Below the pieces are notes generated by a model, which saw only the letters and a program-made list of their open reading frames with translations, was not told where the DNA came from and ran no database searches. Position numbers and translations under genes: made by a program. Below, piece by piece: positions 10,262 to 19,100 of a stretch of DNA of 64,000 nucleotides. Position 1 is the first letter of the stretch. Every line of letters starts with the position of its first letter. Source of the DNA: DSVZ01 sp964568145 (GTDB taxonomy: Bacteria; Verrucomicrobiota; Verrucomicrobiia; Limisphaerales; J093); assembly GCA_964568145.1 (NCBI GenBank), contig CAZMOZ010000005.1:62001-126000 (forward strand). The letters run 5' to 3'.

Positions 10262-11596
10262 ATGATTACGCGCTATTCCCGCCCGGAGATGCGGGCCATC
10301 TGGACTGACGAAAACAAGCTCCGCATCTGGCTCCAGATCGAGTTGCTCGCCAGCGAAGCCTTGGTGCGGGAGGGCGTCGTGCCGGCCGCGGACTTCGCCC
10401 GGATCAAGGCCGGCTGCGACAAGTGGTTCGCCGACCTGCCCGGCCTGGTCGCCCGCCAGCGCGAGCTGGAGAAGACGCTCAACCACGACGTCATCGGCTT
10501 CACCACCGCTGTCGCCGAGGCCATCAACGACCCCGCCAGCCGCTGGTTTCACTTCGGCCTCACCAGCAGCGACGTCATTGACACCGCTTTCGCCGTGCAG
10601 ATGGTCCAGTCGGCGGACATCCTGATCGCCGACGTGAAGAAAGTGCGCGAGATCGTCGCCCGGCGCGCGCGCGAATACCAGTTCACGCCCTGCATCGGTC
10701 GCAGCCACGGCATCCACGCCGAACCGACCACCTTCGGGCTGAAGCTCGCGCTGATGTACGACGAATTCGGCCGGGCGCTCGACCGCCTGCAACGTGCCCG
10801 CGAAGTCGCGGCCGTTGGCAAACTCTCCGGCGCCGTCGGCACCAGCGCGCACCTCAGCCCGGGCGTCGAGGCCTGGGTCTGCGAGAAGCTCGCCCTCCGC
10901 CCCGCGCCCATCGCCACGCAGGTGGTCCAGCGCGACAACCACGCGGAATTCCAGACCGCGCTGGCCCTGGTCGGCGCGAGCGTCGAGCGCTGGGCCGTCG
11001 AGTTCCGCCACTTGCAACGCACCGAGGTGCTGGAAGCCGAGGAGCCGTTCACGAAGGGCCAGAAAGGCAGCAGCGCCATGCCGCACAAGCGCAATCCCAT
11101 CACCTGGGAACGCCTCACCGGTCTCGCGCGCGTGCTGCGCGGCAACGCGCAGGCGGCGCTGGAAAACGTCGCGCTCTGGCACGAGCGCGACATCAGCCAC
11201 AGCTCGGTCGAGCGGATCATCTTCCCCGACTCCTGCACCTTGCTCGACTACATGTTTGGCCTGCTCACGCGCTTGATGGACGGCCTGAACGTCTATCCCG
11301 AGAACATGAAGAAGAATCTCGGCCTGAGCCTGGGCATGTGGAACAGCCAGACCGTGCTGCTGGCGCTCATCAAGAAGGGCTTGACCCGCGAAGACGCCTA
11401 CGCGTTGGTCCAGCGCAACGCGATGAAGACCTGGGAGGTCAAGCACGCCGGCCGCGACGACGCCGACTTCCTCGAAGTCCTGAAATCCGACCCCGACGTG
11501 GCGAAGCACTTCAAGGACGGCGAACTGGAGCAGCTTTGCTCCCTGGAATTCCATTTCAAGGAAGTGAACAGCCGGTTCAAGAAGCTGGGGCTGTGA
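10262..11596 (+). CDS. purB: Adenylosuccinate lyase
   Basis: Encodes 444 residues. This fumarase-superfamily enzyme catalyses two steps of purine synthesis: SAICAR to AICAR plus fumarate, and adenylosuccinate to AMP plus fumarate. Visible hallmarks are TSSDVIDTAF (101-110), GRSHGIHAEPTTFG with the catalytic-region histidines (147-159), and the signature loop GQKGSSAMPHKRNP (267-279) carrying the catalytic serine. Length is normal for bacterial PurB (430-480). The start MITRYSRPEM is the family's usual beginning; no Shine-Dalgarno motif precedes it. It stands alone in the plus direction, with hsdS debris immediately downstream. Confidence 0.96.
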   Translation: MITRYSRPEMRAIWTDENKLRIWLQIELLASEALVREGVVPAADFARIKAGCDKWFADLPGLVARQRELEKTLNHDVIGFTTAVAEAINDPASRWFHFGLTSSDVIDTAFAVQMVQSADILIADVKKVREIVARRAREYQFTPCIGRSHGIHAEPTTFGLKLALMYDEFGRALDRLQRAREVAAVGKLSGAVGTSAHLSPGVEAWVCEKLALRPAPIATQVVQRDNHAEFQTALALVGASVERWAVEFRHLQRTEVLEAEEPFTKGQKGSSAMPHKRNPITWERLTGLARVLRGNAQAALENVALWHERDISHSSVERIIFPDSCTLLDYMFGLLTRLMDGLNVYPENMKKNLGLSLGMWNSQTVLLALIKKGLTREDAYALVQRNAMKTWEVKHAGRDDADFLEVLKSDPDVAKHFKDGELEQLCSLEFHFKEVNSRFKKLGL

Positions 11597-11674
11597 ACTT
11601 TGGTCAAATCATGCTCAAGGAAGCCCCGCGCGGTCGTGTCGGCTCGAGCCGAACCGACCACTGGCGCGTGACAG

Positions 11675-11766
11675 ACCAAGCTGCGGCCACTGCAAACCGA
11701 GACGGAAGCCGGGCTGGCCGCCTTCCCCCCGCCCTTCTCGCCAAGGCCTTCAAAGGAGAATTATGA
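11675..11766 (+). pseudogene. Remnant of type I restriction specificity subunit (HsdS C-terminus), copy 1
   Basis: The DNA translates as KLRPLQTETEAGLAAF in one frame and then PPALLAKAFKGEL-stop in the next. This is the usual HsdS C-terminal coiled coil and tail (LQxETExxLxxxxPALLxKAFKGEL). The frame change falls in a C-run (11725-11730) one base short of what would join the two halves. The target-recognition domains are missing; upstream is only the end of purB. Its TGA overlaps the ATG of the next gene (ATGA). Confidence 0.75.
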
Positions 11767-12362
11767 GCAGCAGCATTGGAACATTGGTCGAGCGAATCGG
11801 GAATGACCTTCAAACACTCGAAGACGCACTGAAGGCTGGAGGAGAAATACGGACGAAAGTCCGATTCCCGCGCGGAGTGCTACGCACGGCCACCTATTTC
11901 CGCGAGAAATTTTGGTTCATCCGAAGCGAGAACCTGCGACGGAATATCGCCTACACGCTAATTCTCTCTGACGTTTATCGCTGGGTGCTCAATCGAAATG
12001 ACCTGTGGGGAACGCCGAGGGAGATGTTGATCAAAGAAGGCGTGTGCCTTGTCGGAAGCCTGGCGGAGAGCATCACCAAGGATGCGCTGCGCGGCGTCTG
12101 CAGCAAGAACACAGGCTATAAGGCGCGGATCAAGAAGCTGCGCGAGTTGGATGCTATTGATGGCAAATTGCAAGCGAACCTCGAATGGCTGTGGGATTAT
12201 CGGAATCGCGAGCATCTGTTCTTGGTCGATGAGTGGGAATATGGGCACTACAAGCTCCAGCATTATAACAAGGCGATTTTGACCCTCCGAGGATTGCGCG
12301 ACGGCCTCGACAAATACTTTCGTGAACTTGAAACGCCATTTTTGAGCAACGCCGCATCGTGA
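11763..12362 (+). CDS. Hypothetical protein between two hsdS remnants
   Basis: Encodes 199 residues from ATG 11763, with a good Shine-Dalgarno (AAAGGAGAATT) lying inside the hsdS remnant, and ATGA overlap with its stop. I do not recognise the family. The protein is helical and charged with many aromatic residues (YREKFWFIRSENLRRNI, LEWLWDYRNREHLFLVDEWE), no signal peptide and no membrane helix. Base composition is clearly lower in GC than purB or the MFS gene beside it, suggesting acquisition with the restriction locus. Its stop overlaps a GTG that opens a second hsdS C-terminal fragment, so it was probably an accessory gene lodged in a type I restriction-modification operon. Confidence 0.7.
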   Translation: MSSSIGTLVERIGNDLQTLEDALKAGGEIRTKVRFPRGVLRTATYFREKFWFIRSENLRRNIAYTLILSDVYRWVLNRNDLWGTPREMLIKEGVCLVGSLAESITKDALRGVCSKNTGYKARIKKLRELDAIDGKLQANLEWLWDYRNREHLFLVDEWEYGHYKLQHYNKAILTLRGLRDGLDKYFRELETPFLSNAAS

Positions 12363-12480
12363 CGCGCCTCGACGCGCTGGAGACGAAGCAAACCGAGCTG
12401 CGCCGGCTGCAAACCGAGACGGAAACCACGCTGGCCGCCTTCACCCCCCCGCCCTCTTCGCCAAGGTCTCCGCGGCGAAC
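12359..12480 (+). pseudogene. Remnant of HsdS C-terminus, copy 2
   Basis: Beginning at a GTG overlapping the previous stop, the sequence reads TRLDALETKQTELRRLQTETE and TTLAAFTP, then in another frame PALFAKVSAAN. It is the same HsdS coiled-coil tail as at 11675-11766, with about 30 bases nearly identical (CTGCAAACCGAGACGGAA). The frame breaks in a C-run at 12444-12450. With copy 1 it makes imperfect direct repeats on both sides of the hypothetical gene. Confidence 0.7.
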
Positions 12481-12561
12481 TGTCAAGTCGCCGTTTGGAA
12501 CTCCAGCCGGTGCTTGTTCCAGCAGACCTGAGATATCCCGCGCGCCGGGAACACGCGCCAT

Positions 12562-13779
12562 TTACTTCGCCAAACCGGGGTTTTTCTGGCGGGGACCCCG
12601 CCCGTGATACGCGATGAGGAAATACGCCAGCACGCCCGTCATCGCCGCGGAGAGGCCGCCCCAGAATACCGGCCAATTCGGGCCGTCGGGCCGGGTGTTC
12701 ACGGCAAACCACCAGCCGTTGCCCAGGTAGCCGATCAGGTAGCCCACGCCGCTGGTCAGCAGCGTCATCAACGCCTGCGCGCGCGCGCGCCAGGCCGGGT
12801 CCACGCGTGAGTCGAGGTAAATCTGGGTGGTGATGATCACCAGCGTGAACGAGCCGCCGTGCAGCGTGATGCCGGCCAGAATCCACACCCGTCCGTCCAG
12901 CGCGCACAGGGCGTACCGCGCCACGCCCAGGGCCAGGCCGGCGGTGAAAATCCACTTGAGCCGCCAGTTGGTGAACAACCGGGCGAGCAGGAACATCGCG
13001 AGCACCTCGGTGATCTGGCCCAGCGTCATCCAGGCGCTGGTGCGCGCCAGCCCCAGGTCCTTCAGGTGCGGCGGCGTGTACGGGTAATACGCGGCGATGG
13101 GCACCGCGAACAATGCCACCATGATGAAGACCACCCGGTGATCGTGATGTTTGAGCAGCGTCAACGCGTCGAGGCCCAGGCGTTGCCGGAGGGTCGGGCG
13201 CCCGGTGGACGGCGGCGGCGGCAACGATGGCAGCAGGTACGTGAAGCCGGCCAGCACCAGACACATGACCGCGCCGCCGTAACCGGCCAGGGCGGAGGCA
13301 TCCGCGTTCATGGCGCTCACCACCCAGCAGCCCGCCACCCAGCCCAGCGTGGCCATGGCGCGAATGGGACCAAATTCGCGCCGGGAATCGCGCAGCCCGG
13401 ACAGAATGATCGTCGAGCTCAGGCTGAAGGTGGGCGCGGAGCACAGCGCATGCATCTGGATCAAGGCCAGCACCAGCCACGCCGGCCACCGCAGCTTGAT
13501 GGCGGAGGCGGCCACGGCCATCGCCACCGCCGTGGCCACGGCGAGACCGCGCAGCACGCGCACCGGCGCCATCTGGCGGTCGGCCAGCGCGCCAAAGATC
13601 AGCGGCGAGACAAACGCCGCCAGCGCCGAAGTCGCGAACGCGAAGGGTTTGATGGCGGCGAAGCCGTGGGCGTCCAGCACGGGGCTCAAGGGCACAAACC
13701 ACATGCCCAGCGCCATCGCGTGCAGGAAATACAGCGCGATCAGTTCCGCCTTGTGCGTCTGCCGGGCGGTTGTGTGCAC
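12562..13779 (-). CDS. MFS transporter, nucleoside:H+ symporter-like
   Basis: Encodes 405 residues with about 12 hydrophobic segments, beginning MHTTARQTHKAELIALYFLH and MALGMWFVPLSPVLDAHGF. The first loop (FGALADRQMAPVRVLRGL) matches the MFS motif between TM2 and TM3. The central loop is short (LRQRLGLDALTLLKHHDHR) and TM7 opens with VVFIMVALFAVPIAAYYPY. The pattern fits the nucleoside:H+ symporter / LacY-like branch; in Verrucomicrobia and Planctomycetes such proteins often sit beside glycan genes, and the next gene downstream is an alpha-L-fucosidase. Substrate, nucleoside or sugar, is not determinable here. Confidence 0.85.
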   Translation of the reverse strand: MHTTARQTHKAELIALYFLHAMALGMWFVPLSPVLDAHGFAAIKPFAFATSALAAFVSPLIFGALADRQMAPVRVLRGLAVATAVAMAVAASAIKLRWPAWLVLALIQMHALCSAPTFSLSSTIILSGLRDSRREFGPIRAMATLGWVAGCWVVSAMNADASALAGYGGAVMCLVLAGFTYLLPSLPPPPSTGRPTLRQRLGLDALTLLKHHDHRVVFIMVALFAVPIAAYYPYTPPHLKDLGLARTSAWMTLGQITEVLAMFLLARLFTNWRLKWIFTAGLALGVARYALCALDGRVWILAGITLHGGSFTLVIITTQIYLDSRVDPAWRARAQALMTLLTSGVGYLIGYLGNGWWFAVNTRPDGPNWPVFWGGLSAAMTGVLAYFLIAYHGRGPRQKNPGLAK

Positions 13780-13861
13780 GGCTTAACCTCCCCGTCGCGG
13801 GCGCGTGCCGGTGGTCCCGGTCGGCCCGCGGCCAGGCGTGGATCGAAGTTTGTTGCCCGGG

Positions 13862-15361
13862 TTACTTGATCGGCAACAGCCGGGCGCCGGGGATTTTGAA
13901 GGCATAGGCGTACCGGCACGGCGCCTCTTCGGGGTTGAGCGCGGGCACTTCGATGGTGAGCGTCCGGCCTTCGCGCCGGGTCTCGAGCTTGCCCGGCACG
14001 CCGAGGAACGTGGCTTCCACACCCGCGGGCGCTTCGAGGTCGCGCAAGACCAGTTGTCGGCCCGGCCAGCCCACGGAGATGGCGTAGAGGGCGTCGGGTT
14101 TGCGGGTGAAGAAGACCTGTTTGACCGCCTGGCCGTCGGGCCGGGGTTTCTGGCCGACCATCTCGAGCAGGTTGTACTTCACGGCGAACTCGCCGTACTT
14201 CTGCTCGGGCACCCGGCCGGCGGTCCATTGACAGGAGCGCCCGGCGAAGCGCGTGCCGTAGATAGCCTCGCCGTTGACGCGCAGCCACTCGCCGATCTCG
14301 ATGAGCCGCTGCTGCATGATCACGGGAATGCGCCCGTCGCCGGTGGGGCCGATGTCCAGCAGGAAGTTGCCGCCGCGGCTGACGAGGTCGCAGAGCACCA
14401 GGATCAACTCGCGCGCGGACTTGTAGTCGTCGATGCTCTCGATGCGGTTCCAGCCGTAGGAATAGGCCATGCCCCGGCTTTCCTCCCAGGGATGGGCATC
14501 GTCCTGGAGCCCGGCGGCGTACTCGGTGGTGTAATAGCCGCCGTGCTTGTGGCGGGTCTCCTTGCCCCAGCGGTCATTGATGACCACCTCCGCGCGGCAG
14601 GGCGACTCGTTGAAGAGCCAGGCCAGCAGTTCCTCGCTGCGCCAGTCCTGGCTGGGCATGTCCCACTCACCGTCGCTGAAGATGATGGACGGCGCGTAAC
14701 GGGTGATCACGTCCTTGAACTGCGGGATCATGTGCTCGGTGACGTAACGCGGGCGGTCGGTGAGCCAGAGCGGGTTGAACCACTCGTAGAGCGAGTAGTA
14801 AAAGCCGAACTTGAGCCCGCGCCGGCGCACTGCGTCGGTCAGATCCTGCAACAGATCGCGCCGGGGGCCGGTCTCGACCGCGTTCCACGGCCGGCCCCAG
14901 GTCTTGCTGGCCTCGGCACTAGGCCAGAGGCAGAAGCCCTCGTGATGCTTCGAGGTGGGCACCACATACTTCGCGCCGGCGCGGGCGAAGAGGTCCGCCC
15001 ACTCGTCGGGGTTGAAGTGCTCACAGCGGAACAGGGCGGCGAAGTTCTGGTACTCGAAGTCCGCGCCCCAGACCCGCTTGTGGTACTGCCACCAGGGGTT
15101 GTCGTCCTTCTTGTTGGCCATGTTGTGCCAGTACCACTCGGCGTACTGGCCCTTCACGCCCCAGCCGGGCACCGAGTACGTCCCCCAGTGGATGAAAATG
15201 CCGAACTTGGCGTCGAGGAACCATTCGGGCGTGGGCCGGCGGTCCAGCGAGGCCCAGCGCGGCTCGTAGCGGGGCTCGGCGGCACGGAGCGGTCCGCTCA
15301 CGGCCGGCAACACCAAACACACCAAACCTCCAAGAAGCGGTCGAAGCGGGAGACACTTCAT
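13862..15361 (-). CDS. Alpha-L-fucosidase, GH29, secreted
   Basis: Encodes 499 residues from ATG 15361, chosen because it starts a signal peptide (MKCLPLRPLLGGLVCLVLPA, cleavage near LRAAEP). The GH29 catalytic barrel shows WFLDAKFGIFIHWGTYSVP (48-65), YVVPTSKHHEGFCLW (132-146), KFGFYYSLYEW (184-194) and SIIFSDGEWDMP (225-236). Asp230 in this last block is the probable nucleophile. The enzyme releases alpha-linked L-fucose from glycans. A C-terminal beta domain (about 380-499) follows. The gene lies 82 bp downstream of the MFS transporter start; the FucP permease at 22672-24393 could take up the fucose released. Confidence 0.95.
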   Translation of the reverse strand: MKCLPLRPLLGGLVCLVLPAVSGPLRAAEPRYEPRWASLDRRPTPEWFLDAKFGIFIHWGTYSVPGWGVKGQYAEWYWHNMANKKDDNPWWQYHKRVWGADFEYQNFAALFRCEHFNPDEWADLFARAGAKYVVPTSKHHEGFCLWPSAEASKTWGRPWNAVETGPRRDLLQDLTDAVRRRGLKFGFYYSLYEWFNPLWLTDRPRYVTEHMIPQFKDVITRYAPSIIFSDGEWDMPSQDWRSEELLAWLFNESPCRAEVVINDRWGKETRHKHGGYYTTEYAAGLQDDAHPWEESRGMAYSYGWNRIESIDDYKSARELILVLCDLVSRGGNFLLDIGPTGDGRIPVIMQQRLIEIGEWLRVNGEAIYGTRFAGRSCQWTAGRVPEQKYGEFAVKYNLLEMVGQKPRPDGQAVKQVFFTRKPDALYAISVGWPGRQLVLRDLEAPAGVEATFLGVPGKLETRREGRTLTIEVPALNPEEAPCRYAYAFKIPGARLLPIK

Positions 15362-15459
15362 GGCTGGGTTGTAGCCGCCGGGCGGCGCAGCGTCGAGCCG
15401 AAAGCCGGGGTCGCGGTCACTTGGCGCCGGCCAGCACGGCCGCGCCCAGGACCTGGATT

Positions 15460-15876
15460 TCACGGCTTGTGCAGCCGGTAGAACTTCGCCGGCAGCGTGG
15501 CCTGGACGGTGACCGGATTGGTCGGGCCGCTGGGCGAGTTGATCCACGACCCGCTGGTCAGGCTCGGGCGCTCCTGCAAGACCCAGTTCGTGCCCGTGTC
15601 CGGTGCCCACCAAAGCGTGACCCAGCCAGGCGCGGAGTTGGTGACGTAAAGCGTGGGCGCGCCGGGCGTCTGCACTAGTTGCGGCAACGCCCAGAAGCCG
15701 CCGGTGAGGCTGAAGTGGCCGCCGGTCAGCGGCCCGCCGGCATCCGGCTGGCCGAGGGTGCCGGTGACGGCATAGACGCCACCGGTGCTAACGCCGCCCC
15801 CGCCGGCAATGGTGTGCCAGGGGATGGCGAGTTGGGCCACGGCCGGCAGGCAAAGACCGGCGCTCAACACGCCCAT
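15460..15876 (-). CDS. Small secreted protein with verrucomicrobial GGxW/FYRL modules
   Basis: About 138 residues from ATG 15876 (MGVLSAGLCLPAVAQ, a signal peptide). The frame stays open upstream to 16149, but that part includes a palindromic repeat and low-complexity basic residues, so I prefer the later start. The mature protein begins LAIPWHTIAGGGGVSTG, passes through VTGTLGQPDAGGPLTGG, and ends WVLQERPSLTSGSWI ... FYRLHKP. Both the N-terminal gly-rich block and the FYRL end recur in secreted proteins of this bacterial group. Function unknown. A matching FYRLRKP end without the rest of the gene is found at about 20145. Confidence 0.65.
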   Translation of the reverse strand: MGVLSAGLCLPAVAQLAIPWHTIAGGGGVSTGGVYAVTGTLGQPDAGGPLTGGHFSLTGGFWALPQLVQTPGAPTLYVTNSAPGWVTLWWAPDTGTNWVLQERPSLTSGSWINSPSGPTNPVTVQATLPAKFYRLHKP

Positions 15877-15951
15877 GGCAAAGAGCGCCCGCCAGGTTTT
15901 GGACTGCGCCGGCAGCGCGCAGCGACGACGGCGCTTTCGACCGGAGGTGTT

Positions 15952-16014
15952 CGACAGAAGGCAACAAAGGAAACGAAGCACAAAGCCTTCGTTCTCTTCG
16001 TTTGCTTCTGTTCG
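15952..16014. repeat. Imperfect palindrome of AACAAAGGAAACGAAG type
   Basis: The left arm CGACAGAAGGCAACAAAGG leads into AAACGAAG. It pairs imperfectly with the right arm, which on the opposite strand reads CGAACAGAAGCAAACGAAG. The element is purine-rich on one strand and lies between the small secreted protein and the large S74 protein. It looks like a dispersed REP-type hairpin rather than a terminator, because no T-run follows. Confidence 0.55.
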
Positions 16015-16145
16015 GGTCCGCGCCCACAGCGGTGTCGCGCTACGCTGGCCGCCGCACGCCAAGACGCTGCGCGTGGCACGTCGGCGGATTTCCGGGCTGG
16101 AGCTTCGGGGTTCGTTGGTCATGTGAGCTAGGGGTTTCGGGCTTT

Positions 16146-19100
16146 TCATTGGGCACCTCCGTTGAGTTGAGCGGCCAGAGCGCCGACCAATTGCTTGAGT
16201 TGTTCCAGTTCCGCCCTCAACGCCGCGTTCTCGGCTTTCAACTCCCGAATGCCTGCTTCGGACTTCGCACTTCGGACTTCGGCCTTCTCATTCAGCCCCT
16301 GGATGGCCGCCAGGGCCACGCCGTCGGCGTCCACGGTGGCGATGTGTTTGTCGTCCGCGCCCAAACCGAACGCGGCGTGGAAATCCTGCGCCACCGGCCC
16401 GAGATGCGCGACGCCCGGCTCTTGCTTGAAGTTCCAGCGCGCCAGGGGCAGGGCCACCACTTTTTCCAGCACCTCCCCACAGTCCACCGGCGCGAAGTTC
16501 TCCTTGGCGGCCCGGTCGCTGGTGGGATTGAACGCCGTCGCCGTCACCGTGCCGCCCTGATTCACCGTCATGAGCGGGGTGGACGTGCCGTTGGTCGAAT
16601 ACTTCGCCACCTCGAAGTAACGACCGCCCACGTCGTCGGGAATGCCAAGGGCCAGCCGGAAGGCTTCCATGAACAGCCCCCAGCGACCGTGCCCCTGCTT
16701 GGCGGCCGGGGCGGTGGGGCCGAAGGCATCCCAGCCGCGGGTGATGAGCGGGGTGTCGGCGGCGCTGAGGCTGATGCCGGGGCCGGAGCCGGTGTCCACG
16801 CGCACGCCGCCAGTGGCACGAAGGTTGAACTGGTTGGAGCGTGTCGAGGCGAAGTCGGTGTCGGCAGAGTCGGCCCAGACAAAGGCGCCGGCATGATTGG
16901 CCTTGGCGTGTCGGCCGGCAGCCAGCGAGTAGTCGCCGCTCGCGGTGTTTTTATAGCCACCCGACACGGTGGCCCATGCACCGCTAGCGGTGTTGGCGGA
17001 GCCGCCCGCCACGGTGGCAGCCGTACCGCTGGCGGTGTTCCACGCGCCGCCCCCCACGGTGGCCAAATCAGCGCTGCTAGTGCTGTACCAGCCGCCGGAC
17101 ACGGTGGCCAAGTCACCGCTGGCGGTGTTCCACGCGCCGCCCCCCACGGTGGCGTAATTCCCGCCCACCCGGTTGGGTTTGTCACTGCTGCCGCCCCCGG
17201 CAATGACTGCGCCGTAGTTGCCGTTGGTGATTACGTTGAAGGGCGAACCGCCCAGCACATTCGGACTGTTGGTGTGGGGTTCGAGCCGCAGCGCCCGTTG
17301 CCCGTTGACCTTGAACTCCACCGGCTGGTTGTCGCTGGTGCCCAGGAAATGCGTGCCGGGGGTGGTGCCCGAGTTGCCGCCCACCAGCCAAACCTGCTGC
17401 GTGCGCGCCACGCCGGCCCCCAGCCGCGCGTCGGGCACGGTGCCGCTGGTCAACTGGCTGGCGTTGAGACTGGTCAACCCCGCGCCGCCGCCGACAAAGG
17501 CCGTGGCAGTGATCGTGCCCGCCGCGAAGTCGCCCGCGGCGTCCCGCAGCACGAGGGTGTTGGGGGTGTTGGTGCGGGTGCCGGTGGTGGCGGCGTTGGC
17601 GACTTTGCCCGGGCTGGCAATCGTCGCCAGCTTCGTGTCGGCAATCGCCGCCGTGGGTGCAATGTCGGCGTTGACGATGGTGCCGTCGGCGATCTTGGCG
17701 GTGGTCACGGAGTTGTCAGCGGGGATGATTCCAGTCAACCCGGCGCCATTGCCGCTGAAGCCGGCTGCCGTCACGGTGCCGGCCTGATTCACCGTCATGA
17801 GCGGGGTGGACGTGCCGTTGGTCGAATACTTCGCCACCTCGAAGTAGCGACCGCCCACGTTGTCGGGGATGCCAAGGGCCAGCCGGAAGTTTTCCATGAA
17901 CAGGCCCCAGCGGCCGTGGCCTTGTTTGCTGGCGGGCGCGGTAGGACCGAACGCATCCCAGCCGCGGGTGATGAGCGGGGTGTCGGCGGCGCTCAGGCTG
18001 ATGCCGGGCCCGGCGCCGGTGTCCACGCGCACGCCGCCGGTGGCGCGGACGTTGAACTGATTGGCGGCGGAGGAGGCGAAGTCCGCTTCGGTCCAATCGG
18101 CCCAGACGAAAGTGCCGGGGTGCCTGGCTTTGGCTCGGTAGCCGGCGGCCAGCGACCCCGCGCCAGCCGCTTCGGTAATCGCGCCCATCGCCGTCGAGCC
18201 GACGCCGCTGGCGATGGTGGCGCTGCCCATTGCCGTCGCGTAGTCCCCGCTGGCGGTGGTGTAGTGGCCCATCGCGGTCGAGCCGACGCCGCTGGCGGTC
18301 GTGGCGACACCCCATTCCGTAAGCGTGGCGTCCAACTCGACGCGTTCGGCACCTTGCACGACCAGGTTGCCTACTACGTGCAGGGGCGCCGCGGGTTGCG
18401 TCGTGCCGATGCCCACCCAACCTGCACTCGACAGCCCCGCCTGCGCCGTGGCCAATTCGAGCACCGTCACGGCATGCGAGCCATACGCCGCGGCCACGAG
18501 GCGGCCTCCCGGAGCAAATTTCGCCGCGCCCGCCCCGTTCAGGTGGTTGAAACCACCCACACCCAGGCGCGCCACGGCCACGATCCGGGCCGCTGCGGGG
18601 TTCGACACATCGAACACCGTCAAGGCATGGTCGGTATGGGCTGTCACCGCCAGGAGTCCGGTGCCGGAAAAAGCCACCGAATACGGGGTGCCGAGGAAAT
18701 CCGCGTTCACGCCGTCCCGCCATTCCCCGAGTTTCACCGGCGCGGCCGGGTTGGAAACATCCACCAAGGTTACAGCGGGGTCGTCGGGTGCGGCGATGGC
18801 GAGCAGAGGGCCTGAGAAGTCCAACGACCAGGCGCCGCGCAGCCCGGTATAGCCACCCACACCGTCGCGCAGTTCGGCCCGCTTGATCGGGTTGGCCGGG
18901 TTGCTGACGTCCACCAGCGTGACGGCGTGGTCGAATCCCGCGGCAATGGCCAGGAGGTTGCCCGACAGGGCCACGCCAGCGGCGGCCGACAGGTTGGTGA
19001 ATCCGGACACCTCATCCTTGAGTTCCGCCAGCCTCACCGGCGCGGCGGGATTGGCGATGTTCACCAGGGTCACGGCGGAGTCTTTTGCCGCCGCGATGGC

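Noticed and set aside
13805..15481. 558-codon plus-strand frame
   Set aside because: Antisense to the GH29 fucosidase, whose motifs and signal peptide are convincing.
16900..17170. Regular iterations that resemble a CRISPR or tandem array
   Set aside because: They encode VGGGAWNTASG-type adhesin head repeats in frame; there are no unique spacers of constant length.
16002..18815. 937-codon open frame on the plus strand
   Set aside because: Antisense to the S74 fibre gene; its His/Gly/Arg-rich periodic sequence only mirrors the repeats of the real gene.
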